From contig JAGPYM010000032.1 in assembly GCA_020736575.1 (NCBI GenBank), positions 368,750 through 432,749 on the forward strand: a stretch of 64,000 nt of DNA. The letters are read 5' to 3'. Under the pieces are notes generated by a model that worked only from the letters and a program-made list of their open reading frames with translations, made no database searches and was not told the DNA's origin. Each line of letters opens with the position of its first letter. Positions within the stretch are counted from its first letter, which is position 1. Shown here piece after piece: positions 11,503 through 23,016 of this stretch. Both the position numbers and the translations under genes were made by a program. The DNA comes from Thelonectria olida. Taxonomy: Eukaryota; Ascomycota; Sordariomycetes; Hypocreales; Nectriaceae.

Positions 11503-12523
11503 ATGCAGAGAGGCTGCCCATTTGGTCCCGATACCTCCCCGTGGAAAGAAGGACCACCTTCACCGCAAGAGGTTGACTATGATATATGGCTCCATGGTGG
11601 TCTTACGACAGCTTTTGACTCCATATTGACCCGTGACAACTCTGAAAAAACTGAAAATTCTATATACGAGTGGGTTATTACGCTCAACCAAGAGAACGGA
11701 CGACTTCAGCACGAGAGCCATTATTACAAATCATTAGTCGACGACATACTTATACGTCTACCGCCGCTAATTCGGCTTCATAGTGGTCATCTCTGTCGCC
11801 TCGTTGGTGGCCGTAAACCTGACGTGGGGGGGCCCGGAGACCAGCTGTTGTTCCACACCAGGTGCAATGGCAACGGACATGTATCCTCCACGCTCTAGCT
11901 ATGACCATGGGTGGATGCGGAGGCCGAATATTCCAATTCAACAGCTAGTGATTGAGCTTACTCGAGAAAATGGGAAGTTAAGACATTGCCTTGCTCAAGA
12001 TAGAAACCTAGTCATCAAAGTGCTCATGCACTTAGTGCCTCAGTTACAGTTTCATTGCGATGGTCTTTACTCAGTTATAAATATATTCAACGAGGAGATC
12101 AAATACCCCACACTCCGAGGGCAGAAAAGGTCAGTTTCTCTCACTTCCACGGTTGAAAGCATTGACAGCAACACCTCCATTGTCAGGCAGGGTCTCCACG
12201 ACGACCACACAGGCCTGGAGTGGGGTTCCCGCGGATGCCAAACCAGCTTCAACGAATACCTCCTCAAGGGCGGAAAATTTGGGAATTCAAAGAATACTAT
12301 CCCCAGTTACATCAATAACTTGAAGCACCGTGTAGAGGAACTCCGCTTTCAGTATCGTTACTATAGTCACGTGGTCAATTATGGATTGACACGAGTCTTA
12401 CCTTTGGTCCGCTTTCATTCAGCTCAGCTATTATGCATAGCTTGCAGGAGCAGCGAGGAGATCCAAAAGTCAAATATTCAGGTAAATAGAGTTCAGGGAA
12501 GCTCCGTAAGTCATCAGCAATAG
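11503..12523 (+). CDS. Three-repeat coiled-coil-like orphan protein, 323 aa, one intron
   Basis: Two overlapping frames join cleanly across an intron at 11813-11861 (GTAAAC donor, CACCAG acceptor, 49 nt, phase 1). Exons 11503-11812 and 11862-12523 give 323 residues. The protein carries three copies of one motif at about residues 56-101, 130-177 and 252-298. The pattern is an E-N-G-R/K-L start (degenerate in copy 3), a polar helix often with Y-Y, then a hydrophobic helix LP.LI/V.FHS..L. Copies are separated by Ser/Gly-rich linkers. A fourth copy occurs in the neighbouring gene at 13277. No signal peptide is visible. The paired amphipathic helices suggest helical bundles or coiled-coil dimerisation (inference). 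I do not recognise the family. Confidence 0.55.
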
Positions 12524-13276
12524 GGTTTGAACTTAGTCAGCCATGGTTCTTAAGCACAGGGGGCCATGAATACAATTCGAAAAGAGCTCATGCGTTATGG
12601 CCTGACGATACGAAGAAGACACCTCTCTTCTGGATTACTTGTATAGTTCTGACCGAAGCCAATGAAAGTGTACGGATGCGGGACTTGTTTATTCAGTGTC
12701 CAGCTTTTGTGGAATTGTTTTGATATCACCAACCAGGTGTGTCGTGGAAACATCAGCTGGTTGCGACTTAGAACTTGCTAGCTGGGAACTGAAATAGCAA
12801 AATGAGTGTCGAAACACAACCCACTGAAGAGACCAGTCTAGAACATAATGCAATAGAATGAATTTCCTTGACTGTAAAGGCAAATGTTGTTTGAAACCTT
12901 CGATCACGGGCATGGGCTGTATCATCTTCCGTCGTCAATACGAGCCATCTGCTCGCAAAAGCGCCCTCTCCAAATTCGAAGAAGTTAGGAAACTAGTGGA
13001 ATATGTACAATGACTATTCCTCAGAAAATAGAATATTCTACGCAGCCTAAATCAGCTTAAATATTAGATCCAAATTCAGACAGGTCTCATATCAACTAAG
13101 TTAACTACTACATTACCGAACTTAAAAACTAGCGAGCTCCTTTTGCAACAGCTTTTTTCCACTCAACTCAAGAAAATTTAAAAGCGCCACCATAAAGCTC
13201 ATTAAAACCCTTCATCATTCAATATTCCAGTCTACAGGTCCGCGCAAGATATCTTTTTCTCTATATTTGAATCACT
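12524..13276. other. AT-rich intergenic stretch
   Basis: No supported gene. The 150 bp before 13277 are pyrimidine- and AT-rich and likely hold the promoter of the next gene. Confidence 0.45.
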
Positions 13277-13759
13277 ATGAACGACTCGGCAAGGCCTGAA
13301 ACCCCGTACAGTTCCCACAACCCCACTCCGTCGCCAGCTGAGCTCTTTAAACGATGCCTACAGGAACGAAGGCAAGAAGAATATATCGAAAATGAACGAC
13401 TCAGGAGAGAGCTTCAATGCTTGAAAGCCGAGTTCACGAACACAACGACCATTGTGTCATGGCAGCAACGATTGGCCGCGCTAGGCGAAGTACATATCAA
13501 GCTCCTAGAAAACTTTATCGCGAGACTACACAGTCAACCCCTTGACCCAAAGTTGATTGAGTCAGAGCAAATTCCTTCATGTGGACAATCAATGTATACA
13601 CCTTCTTCTTTTTGTATGACCGAAGGCTATCCTGCGGAGTCCAGTCACCTTGCTAGTAGTGCGGATTCAGTCTATGGTCAGGACGACAACGACGCAAAGG
13701 CTTATCAGGCTCAGGCTCAGGGTACAGCTTCTGCGGAATTCTGGGGCCCCTCCAATTGA
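13277..13759 (+). CDS. Single-repeat coiled-coil orphan protein, 160 aa
   Basis: One exon with an ATG preceded by 'atcact'. A Ser/Pro-rich N-terminus (residues 1-25) is followed by a long helix at about 30-84 containing EENERLRRELQ-like heptads (seen as ENERLRRELQCLKAEF) and then LAALGEVHIKLLENFIARL. This mirrors the motif repeated three times in the preceding gene: an E-N-x-R-L helix, then a hydrophobic helix with a conserved His near the end. The C-terminal 75 residues are Ser/Gln/Ala-rich and probably disordered. A short bZIP-like leucine periodicity exists, but there is no basic region, so I do not call it a transcription factor. It is likely a dispersed paralogue of the 11503 gene. Confidence 0.55.
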   Translation: MNDSARPETPYSSHNPTPSPAELFKRCLQERRQEEYIENERLRRELQCLKAEFTNTTTIVSWQQRLAALGEVHIKLLENFIARLHSQPLDPKLIESEQIPSCGQSMYTPSSFCMTEGYPAESSHLASSADSVYGQDDNDAKAYQAQAQGTASAEFWGPSN

Positions 13760-14632
13760 AACATGTTGGAGTAGAGCTCTAATAAATCATAAATGGTATC
13801 TGGTTATTCTTTCCCCTGTCAGATCTTCTCAAAGTCGTCGTTGCCATCATTCTGCCGATCATCTTGAGAGTCAGTAACGTGCTAGTTTGACAGAGAGACC
13901 ATGACACGGTGTTCCTTAGGTCAAAGATAAAGTTCGGATTTGATTTAATGATCTACGATATTGGATCAAGTATTGCAAAGGGGCAATGAATTTTCCAGTA
14001 AATGAGTCTCCAGAATACTGATCACTATCTCAGTCATCTTTCTAGAATCATGAATCTTGACCACCTCTTCTATGCTGCCATTTTTTATTATGTGTTGGCA
14101 AGCATATACAACGAAAAGGCAGTCAGTTCTCAACTCATGTTTTCACTTCTACATGTTATTCAGATAGCTTGCATCGCAAGTGTACCCAATTCAGAGCTAG
14201 ATTTAAAATTACTCCCTCTCCCGCTCAAGCACAAAGATCAGATCTAGTCGCACCAGATTATGTTTCTCTCTATTACGGAAAAAGGTAAAGAAATACGCCA
14301 TACCACCTGAAACCCCCGTCTTGGCGTAATTAAAAGTAATAGGATTTGCCATAAAGGCGAAGCAATTGTGTATCAGCCCTAGAAGTTTCTCATTAGAGTT
14401 TGGAAGCCATTGCTGGTATAGGTATAATCGCTTAAAAGCCCTTACGTCAATTAAATATCATCAAAACAAAACAACACATCACTCTCGTTCCGAAGCAAGT
14501 AGTACATTTTCCCCCAATGACGACGTCAAAGGTGTTGTGCATCAGCAGTGTAACGACGAATTTCTTCAATATTCCAGACTCAGATCTCCCATTGCCTTCT
14601 ACAAGTATGTGAGTAAGGTCAGTAGAAGGATG
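13760..14632. other. AT-rich stretch without supported gene
   Basis: Contains two short frames on the plus strand (14002-14247 and 14366-14653) with no motifs. The second overlaps the 3' end of the minus-strand spliced gene. Nothing else seen. Confidence 0.4.
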
Positions 14633-15784
14633 TTATCCACTCTCCCCTGCTGACTGCTGGGGCAAATCATTGATTATAGTACTGAGTGAGTGCATCATAG
14701 CTGGCACCACCCTTTCTCCCGTGACTCGTGGGATCGACTTCTCCATTGCGGCCATTCTAAAGAGTATAAGCAATAAATAAATAAAATCACCATCAAGGCC
14801 ACTTACTTATTGTCCATGGCTGTCAATCTGAGATCCATAGTCCTCGTCAAGGTTGTAATGTCATCACTCAGGACCCGTATTCTAATTAATTATCAGCCAA
14901 TAGTCGTAAATAAAAAGGAAATCGAGATCTCGAATACGGCCGATCGCGAAACTCTTTTCAGGTGCACCTACAAATGCACAAGTGATGCGTCCCTAGTCCG
15001 GATTCAACAACCATCGTTAATTTCTGCCAGACGCCGCGGGATTTCGAGTGACTCACTTTTGATGCGAATCATTTGCACTGTGTTCGTGTTAGCGCGAAAG
15101 CCACTGTTGATGCCAGGTGGAAATGCTCACTCTCTTTTCGAATCAGGATCCTGCTGGCTGAGTCGGGGTTAGTGGCTGTCTACGCTACAGCTTGTGTTAT
15201 GGACGCCCACCTGCTCTCTAAACTATGAAGTTGTCAATCGATATCACTCATGGATAAGATATAGTGATGCGCTTACTTGACGCACGAAGTATTGTCAAAA
15301 ACAGCTTGATCGAGAAGTTGGTCAATAGAACCAGGGAAGTCAAAGCTCTGCTGGGTTCCATGGAAAGCGTCGGCCCTGGTTCTTGTCAGCCTGACTGTTA
15401 ATGGAAGCTGCATTGTACACACTCTTGACTCGGTAATTGATTATGCCCGTTTTGAAAGGCGGTAACCGGTTGCGTTTGGGTTACCCTAGGTGGCAGAGGC
15501 CTCTGCCTCTTGGTGTTTGTGGCTAATGTTCTAGCCTCATGGCTTTCTGGTAAGGGAGCGATCCTAGCCCCCATCCGTTTCCGACGCCTACCGGGGGCTG
15601 AGGTCAAGGTTGGAATACCCGGTGCAGCCGTTTGTGGGGTATCTCGCGGCTGAACAGCTGTAGGATTACTCCTTTGGCCCATGAACGTTGCTTGCAAAGA
15701 GGCCATGGCAGGCTGAAATTTCAGATGGAGGAGTAGGTCATAAATCCGACAACGGCAACGAAAAGACTCGGTATGCGGGCACAT
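14633..15784 (-). CDS. Six-exon orphan gene with micro-exons, all introns phase 2, 237 aa
   Basis: Minus-strand exons 15784-15423, 15381-15277, 15157-15131 (27 nt), 15077-15057 (21 nt), 14881-14807 and 14756-14633 join into one frame of 238 codons. Donors are GTGTGT, GTAAGC, GTGAGC, GTGAGT and GTAAGT. Acceptors follow branch-like GCTGAC, CGCTAAC or GGCTGAT tracts. Every junction falls after codon position 2, which makes a chance model unlikely. The first intron is only 41 nt. The protein has a basic, Pro/Arg-rich N-terminal third, then IDQLLDQAVFDNTSC, then a helical segment (VLSDDITTLTRTMDLRLTAM) likely to form a coiled coil, and a polar tail. There is no signal peptide and I do not recognise the family. 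The start could instead be the internal Met at about residue 27. Confidence 0.6.
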
Positions 15785-16393
15785 TTGGCCTGCAGCCTCT
15801 GGTGCTATATATCATCTGCAGACGAATCCGACAGTCTGGTTCACTGAACGGCCAAAGTTGAACGCAACCAACATGTTGACCAGGGTCCATGTTGGTGGCC
15901 ATAATCTGCTATTGTGGCACCAACAGAGAGTTTCCCTTTTTTTTTTCGTTTTTCTTTTTTGTAAATCACGAAGCGCGCCGAATCCCCGTTGAAAGAATGC
16001 CGCCAAACCATTCGAAAAGCGAGAACGAACAATAAAGCTCTACTGAACTCATCCTCGATTACGTTTGGATCGGTTTACACAACGAGACTTGCCTACTAAT
16101 TCGGGGCTCAATGGCTGAGCTCAGCTCATTGCGACTTGTACCATTGGCCAATATGGGGCAGCCCCATTCTGGCAAAACGGTCGTGAACGAACTTGACAAG
16201 GAAATACAGCCGCTAGCCGAATAATATCCAGGTAGACGGATGAGTCAAATACCTACTAGTGCAATGACTCCAGTTGACCCATCAACCCCAGCCGCCGCGT
16301 ATGGATGCAGGTCTCGGTGATGGCTGCGGCAGCGGTGCCAAAGTATGGACTCGCGAGTCGTGTCTAGTAAAACCCAAGAGATTCACCTAAACA

Positions 16394-16757
16394 CGGCCCC
16401 ATTTCCCGGCGGTGAAGTTGGAGCAACTATCCACCCCCAGCGAAGCCGGTCGAAAGAATAGTGGTGCGTTCATTTCGTTGAAGCAACATCTCGGTCACAT
16501 GTGCAATCAAGTATCTACAGCGTGGGTTCTCAGAGATGGCTATTCAGAAGAGAGAGAAAAGCCAACGCGCACAGAAGGTCAATTGAGAAGTTACTACAAA
16601 AAAGAGATATAACCCAATGCAAAATAGGATATTACTTCGTGCCCACCCTGAGCTTCGATCGCTGTGCGTTTGAGAATAAGAATCAGAGCTGGGTGAAGAG
16701 GAAGACGGAGGTAGATAGAGCTTCGGACAGCCGTCGGGAGCCTTTGACGCGCATGAG
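16394..16757 (+). repeat. Diverged direct duplication, copy 1
   Basis: Shares many anchored words in the same order with copy 2 at 18119: CACGGCCCCATTTCCCGGCG at the start, GAATAGTGGTGCGTT, TGGCTATT, a GACGCGCAC or AACGCGCAC word, AATTGAGAAGTTAC, AAAGAGATA and GGGAGCCT. Substitutions and small indels separate them. Neither copy keeps a convincing reading frame. Confidence 0.7.
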
Positions 16758-18118
16758 TAGGGATATTAGAAAAATCCCTGATGGGGCGTGGAGAGCTGTT
16801 CCATTGTTCTTGTTTTTTTTGTCCCTTCTAAAATAACAAGGTGGAGAGCCAGACAAGCCTACATGGGAAGTGATTTGCAGTCAGCTCTACCCTCAACTAA
16901 TCATTTTTATTCTCCTTACGAGTTTGCCCACTCCAGGAGCTCGTCAAATTGTCGGCAATTGGGTTATGGGGCCAGGCGCAGGCTCTCTTTTTTTTTTTTT
17001 TTTTTTTCCTAATCGCCGGGGAGCGGCCCACAGGCGGGTCGCAGAAAATCGTATTGGGAATAGGGAAGTGGCAATGGAAGATCTTTACGCGAAGTTGATC
17101 GAAAGGGTGACTGTAATCTGTCCGTGCGTGTTTTGTGATCGACTGTATCGCGACCCAACATGGAAAAAAACTTCCATGGGAACCCCCGAGTCATGGCCTG
17201 CATGAGCTCTTTGTCACTTGACATATCCACATAACTCAGCAAGGACCTCTTTGATCGTTAGCGTCGGGACATTAACCCTTGCCGCTGAATAGCAAGCTGT
17301 TGACTGGTTAGAACGATCGCGAATCATGATGCAAAGCAAGAGGTAAAAACAGCAAAGGATAGAAAGAGGAAAGAACCAAGATAGATTAAGGCCAGGCCTA
17401 TGCTCTCTCCCTCACTCGAGCATATTGGGACCTATCAGTGCATTTAATGGGTCCGCTTAAATCAATAGCACTCCAACGTACGGTAGCACATGTTTATTTG
17501 CATTATTTCGGAGCCGAACCCCACCCGCATGATCGGGTCGTGAATCCACGTGGCGCCTTTGCTTGGATCAGATATTTCTCCGCAGATATCACGTCAGTAA
17601 TATGCCAAATCTCAACATGGGGACTCTAGATCCATTGATGCGGGGGCAAGTGGAAACCAAAACGGTTCCCGAACCCGCGCACAGGAGAAGCTACGTGATG
17701 GCTTTGCTTGCTGAGTATCGCTCAAAGGAGCACAGAGGGAAATTGTGATGCAGGGAGAGCTAATAGGGCGGAATTAGAACACGGCACTCAGTAGCAGGTG
17801 CCTTTAATTGTTTCGAATTTGTTTTGGTTACTATTGATGCCTTCTTGAATGATGGCGCAGTCAATATGGTGCTCCGAAAAAGTGGTTCCTCAAGGCACAC
17901 TACTGTGAGTGTGATCCCACCAGAGTTAGACATCCGGTGCCCTGGCCTACACTCCTGTACAAGAATGGGTCCCAGCATTCTACTAGCGACGGAGTAGGGC
18001 CGAAACTACGAGAAATCAAGTGTAAAATCAATGCCGGGGGCATGAAAAGAGAGAAGAGCTGCGCAGGACGTTCTTTTTCGAAAGTTAACACGAATTGATG
18101 GAGACGCTAGTTTCAATT

Positions 18119-18474
18119 AACCACGGCCCCATTTCCCGGCGACGAAGTCGGAGAAACTACGAAGGCGAGCGAAGGCGGTAAAATGAATAGTGGTGCGTTT
18201 CGTTTCATAGACATCGCGTTCGCCTTTGCAAACAAGTTTAGCGTCCGTACTCGGTGATGGCTATTTAGAATGGAGCGCAAAGCTGACGCGCACTGTGGGC
18301 TAATTGAGAAGTTACAAACAAAAGAGAGATAAGGACAGCCCAACTGAAAAAAGCATGATCCGTTATGCTCACCTTAGAATCTCGATCACGGTGCATTTGA
18401 GGCTGGGAAACCAGAACGTGGTAAAGAGAAGAATTGATGTGGATGGAACTCTAGACGACCGTTGGGAGCCTAGA
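18119..18474 (+). repeat. Diverged direct duplication, copy 2
   Basis: Partner of the block at 16394, about 1.7 kb away in direct orientation. Weaker similarity (AATCTGTCCGTGCGTG versus AATCTGTCTGTGCGTG) continues downstream of both, at about 17116 and 18959, suggesting that the original duplicated unit was larger. Confidence 0.7.
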
Positions 18475-19027
18475 CATGCATGCTCGGGGTCGGCGGAAAG
18501 TGTCTGATGCGGCCCCTCCAATTCTGTGGGTGGATCTTCCCTTATCTCTTCCTTTTCTTCTTCTTACAATTATTATCTTCCCCGACATTCGCGATATATA
18601 GTGAGGCGATTTTACTAAGATAATTAAAACCCAAAATTTACAAAACTCCTCATTCCATCGGGACTCCTTTCCATAAAGGCAACTGAGCATGAAAAGGTGG
18701 GAGAGGCTTTTCGTGGTTAATCCCGTCAGCCCCCACAAGTGAGCTATGTAACCTAGCTTGCCGAACATTCCGACTCCGAAGACGGCCAAATGTCAATGGC
18801 AATGCAGACGCAATGGACTACGGTAGCGTAGACGGTTAAGATAGAAATTAGCAATTGTGTCGCACTACCGGAGTTTTTCCTATTACCGAAGCCATGAAGT
18901 AGCTCGAAAAAGTGGAGTAGTTCGTTCGATGGAGTCGGTTAGGATGTTTGTGTGCCGCAATCTGTCTGTGCGTGACAAGCCTGCATGATCACCAGTTCCG
19001 GATCCGGCTCCGAAATACGGCTACTTT

Positions 19028-19474
19028 GTGCATGCTTCTGCCATTGTCGGATCACGCCTGAAAGGTCTCGCCCCGTTCACTGCTCATCTCGCATTTGATG
19101 CCGCCGACTGCCCCGACCTCCTCGCGGTGTTTGAGGCTCTGGCGAGCTTCCCTCATTTAGAAACGATTATCCCAATCATTCCTTCAGGCACAATAGCCGA
19201 GGACCAGGTATCTCAATGGCAAGAGCATCTACGACAGCATTCCCATCTTCTACGACGGATGGTCGCATTGATCGACGAGCCTTCTGCGGATGGAGAATGG
19301 CACCAAGATACGTTCGTCGGCTGGTTGTTACGGAACCACCTAGATGGAGAGCGAGTGCGGAGGTTTTATCTCAGGAAGAACGGTCCGCGAATCAAGCTCC
19401 TCATCGACGAGCCGGGGACCAGCGGGTCAGCAGTAAGAAGCGAGATAGAACCCTGGTCTCTGGTATTGTACTGA
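19028..19474 (+). pseudogene. C-terminal half of a 2EXR-family protein (truncated)
   Basis: The frame gives 148 residues matching the C-terminal half of the intact 2EXR-type protein at 36176. Both have an ALASFP.LETIIPI-like core (ALASFPHLETII here, ALASFPRLETII there), then a long helix and a W.....H..L.....V..FY..... PR..L tail. The N-terminal 2EXR motif (FP..P.ELR..IW) is missing, and I could not find it upstream in any frame with good splice signals. This may be a truncated gene copy or the last exon of a decayed gene. It has no internal stop, so recent truncation or retained expression is possible. Confidence 0.5.
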
Positions 19475-19623
19475 ACTACTATATTGTCTTCTTTCGCTAA
19501 ATACACCTTTTTTCTCTTCCTTTTCAAAGAACGACGTTCTACTAAGCTTGTCGCCATGACAACATGTGCCTTTGGAGAGTCTTCGCACCGACGCTTGTGA
19601 ATGTTTGACTTGGAAACACCAGC

Positions 19624-20958
19624 TCAATGTGCTGTCTCCAATGCAGGCAAAGGTTGCATAAAGTGGGACATCTGCGACATGCGGCCATGCCTCCGGGGCG
19701 TTTTGATATTGTTCTTAGGAACTGCGCAGCCAGAGAGGACTCGGGCAGCAGCATCCCTGATGACTCGGAGTCTCAAGAGATATTCTGTTTGTGTGATCTT
19801 GGCTGTTCTTGTGGCATCATGCGGGTGCGATAGGGCGGCCAGTTGCTGAGGGGGCTGCGAATACTGAGGGCTTCCTTGAGAACGGTGAAGCGATTGGGGA
19901 TGCAACGTCCCTTCCGAAGTCGTATGCTGCGGCATCACGAAGGCACTCCTTTCCCCCGTGGGGACGTGAGAGGCGTCCATTGTATCAGTCTCAGCCCCCT
20001 GCTCTATAAAAGATGCCCTCAGTGAGTGGTTGACTCCGCTATCAGCCATAGGAGCCATCATGACCGCCATCTCAGCGACTTGGCGGTGCGGGGAGGGTGA
20101 CTCCTGGTCAGGGCTGTCAAGAGTTATGTCCATGTCGCCAAGATCGAATCCACTGAAGTCGTCGTCCATATCGCCGAGATAGGGTGCATCTGGGATGGGC
20201 ATCTGCATCCAGGCACTGTTCGGGGTCATGGTAGGGAAGTTGGTTGCACTACCGGTACCGCCGTTGTTGGAAGGAGCATCAACCCCAACTGCTTCTTGGA
20301 GCTCACCTTCTGCACCTTCGCTTGTAATATCGTCTTGCTGGGCATTAGGCAAGTCCTCAGTATGACATACAGCATTGTGTGTTTGTTCACGTTGTTGAGA
20401 CTGGGTGTCTGCAGCATCGAGTGTCTGTGAGACATTCCCACAAGAAGCACGCCCGGTTTCAGACTGAGCGGGTGCCGGAGTCACAGGAACACTGTACAAG
20501 CCGTCACTGTTGTGGTTCGCTTCGGTATCACACCCAGCAACAGTAATCTCTGGGAGAACAGAAGTTAATTCCTCTGCTCTACGTCGGCGGGTAGATCGGC
20601 GCGGGATGTTTCGGTCAATCGCCGTGTTGAGGGCGCCTTGCGCCCTCGTTCTTGGGGATCGACGTAGAGGCTCTCGCTGAGGAGCCTGTTCGGCTGACAA
20701 TAATTTGTTAGCCTACAAAGTGCGTATTAGTCGTTATCCCAAACTTGATCTCGATCGAACACATACGAACGCCTGAACGTCAGGGATCGACTGGCCCTTA
20801 GGGAGCCATGCAGCTCCATCAAGACATTTGTGCGTGATGTCATAATAGACCAATAATGCAAATGTTTTGCAATCTTTGCCCAGCCTGATGGTTCTCGGTT
20901 TGGCGGTCTTGGTCCTCTTTTGAAGCATTTGTTTCTGCCGATCGTTCCAGACAGCCAT
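19624..20958 (-). CDS. MADS-box-like regulator candidate, 426 aa, one intron
   Basis: Exon 1 (20958-20767) encodes 64 residues; the intron 20766-20713 has GTATGT, a CTAAT branch and TAG; exon 2 (20712-19624) follows in phase 0. The N-terminus (RQKQMLQKRTKTAKPRTIRL then CKTFALLVYYD) has the layout of a fungal MADS-like domain: a basic helix rich in R/K, then a short hydrophobic strand. The rest is low-complexity: RSPRTRAQ and RRSTRRRRAEE basic patches at about 75-105, then long Gln/Ser/Pro-rich and acidic tracts (DMDDDFSGFDLGDMDITLD) like activation domains. Nuclear location and DNA binding are inference, and the MADS assignment is tentative because the classic signature is degenerate. The sequence after exon 2 on the other strand holds the truncated 2EXR copy. 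Confidence 0.55.
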
Positions 20959-22004
20959 GTTTTACGAACGTCTGGACAGAGGTAGAAAGTCTGCTTGATT
21001 GAAGCCTACTCGCAGAATAGAAAATGAACAAAAAATGGCCAAGTACAAGATTCATGCAGAAGCCGCCAAGGAGCATCAAGTTTCGGACGTAACTGGAAGC
21101 ATCCCATCCATATAAGCCCTCAAGACGGTTTGCTATGAAGCATACCTCTCCTTCATGCCCTCAGCATCCAAGTTCACTTGTTCAACTTAATGTCTCGTAA
21201 TTTCGGCCATACCTGCTCGCTACCAGATTGCTGGAACCGATTCTTGCATTATAGCCAAGAGAACAGAATGACCTAGCTCTGATAAATATCGCACTCACCG
21301 TAGTGTGACTTAGAGCCAACAGCAGAACCACTTTTACGGAGCATCATATCGGCCGCGGCATACGAGCCCTCGCAGTGGAACTGGAAAGAGATGGATGGTT
21401 GTACTCGTTCGTTCGAAGAGACCGATTCAACTGTGACGAAGAGCCAACATGTTGGTCGGTGACAAGCCTTAACAGTCCCTCCATGAGGAGTTTCGGTAGT
21501 CTATGTATGCAAAAGGTGATAAGGAGAGGGTATGACCAAAATTTCTCAAAAACATGAAGTCGGTAATACAATTAGTCTTGGGTGGGAGTTGCGATGCTCC
21601 ATCGACACAACGGAGATTATTGCCGAATTGACAGCATGCTTATTGTTCATCTCCTTTCGCCACTGAAAAATAAACCACCAGATTTTGAAAATAGCTGGGA
21701 GACATTTGCTACCAAGTGCCGTGTTCCGATTCCGTCTTGTTCGTAAGTCCTGCGGAAATCTTGCCAAAAGTCTTTGTCATGATAGTGACAAGGGTCTTGT
21801 GAGCTCTCACCATTAGTCATACCAAACAAACAGGCTATTCACGCGGCGGCCCCGGGCGCACGGATTTGAAACCCGTTTTCGTCTCCCCACATGCCCTGCC
21901 AAAACGGGACTCAGCTCCCCACACACATTATGGGGCATGATTAGTTAGTAGTGTGCAAAGCCATTTGGATCAGGCCATGCATCCACTGTCACTTTCGCGG
22001 GAGA
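20959..22004. other. Intergenic, nothing supported
   Basis: Upstream region of the minus-strand MADS-like gene. No gene, tRNA or repeat that I can support. Confidence 0.45.
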
Positions 22005-22424
22005 TCAAGTCCACGCAACGAAGTCATGCGGATTCATGATCCGGAGATCCGGATGGGGTCTGAGAAAGGTCCAAAAACCGTGCAGTACATGACTCGGCAA
22101 AGGCCTCCTTGATCGTAAACAAGCCAGGATGCCAGTAAATATTGTCCGCGGCACGTAGACACGGTCAAAAGACATGGACGAAGCGCTGCAGCGTCTTGTT
22201 AGCCGCAGCCATTCCCTCCGAACTTCCCTGCAGACTGATGCTGTGAAGGGTAGACGGGGTGTTTCGGCGTGGTATTGAGCGATCGAAACATGAGGTTTGA
22301 CCTCTGTGTATTGGCAAACCGATACTGCTGGGTCTATGTTGTCGAATGCCATCCTCCATATTATCAGACGTAATTCCACCGGAAAGAGAGAAAAATATGG
22401 AAATGACAGGGAGCATGTAGTCAT
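22005..22424 (-). CDS. 2EXR-family protein, short, 139 aa
   Basis: Starting at the ATG at 22424 the protein opens with the 2EXR signature: FPYFSLFPVELRLIIW, the F-x-x-F-x-x-F/L-P-x-E-L-R-x-x-I-W pattern of this F-box-like fungal domain. Then comes a strand-rich middle and a typical 'VCREVRREWL' helix at about residues 78-87. The protein ends at about 139 residues, shorter than the intact 244-residue relative at 36176, so the C-terminal half is missing or lies in an exon I could not connect. Function of the family is unknown, and it is expanded in many ascomycetes. Confidence 0.5.
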   Translation of the reverse strand: MTTCSLSFPYFSLFPVELRLIIWRMAFDNIDPAVSVCQYTEVKPHVSIAQYHAETPRLPFTASVCREVRREWLRLTRRCSASSMSFDRVYVPRTIFTGILACLRSRRPLPSHVLHGFWTFLRPHPDLRIMNPHDFVAWT

Positions 22425-23016
22425 TATTCTGGAAAATGAGCCATAAAGTACTGGAATCAATGTTTGGGAAAGAAATGAAGTTTAGCGCAGTATAGGAAAC
22501 GGAAAGCGAACACAGCTTAATAGAATACGTGTAGCAGTAAGAAATGAACAAGTCGAGTGTACAGTACCTTGTCGTCCTATCTTTTTTGTTTAGATTCATG
22601 ACTCTTTATTAATACCGGACTATTACGTCTTTATTTTGGCGATGACCTGCAGCGTCTCGTAAGAAGGAAACGATGGAGTGGCGCATAATTACTCTCTGCG
22701 CATGGGCTAAGAGGACAACATGCCGCAATTGGAGAATATCAGCCGTTGACTGCTATTAAAACACGCACAGTGAAGATAAGCATTAAATCAAATCACGAGG
22801 CCATATTTGGTACCGGCCGTTTCGAACTTGCCATCATATTCGTCTCGTTCAAGAAAATAAAACGATGGCTATACTAGGGCGAATTGGGAGAATAAGACGG
22901 CTCGTCCTATTTACACTCATAATTGGAACATTCCCCTCGTCTTTAAAAGACGCTACGGTTCAGGGTGGGAAGTCTTCAGTTAGGGTTCGATTTGCTCCAG
23001 TCTCATCACGATTTTG

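Larger units (their letters stand above)
15785..19027. other. Intergenic stretch with a diverged duplication
   Basis: No supported gene. Holds two related blocks (about 16394-16757 and 18119-18474), listed separately, and a poly-T run near 16988-17007. Confidence 0.5.
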
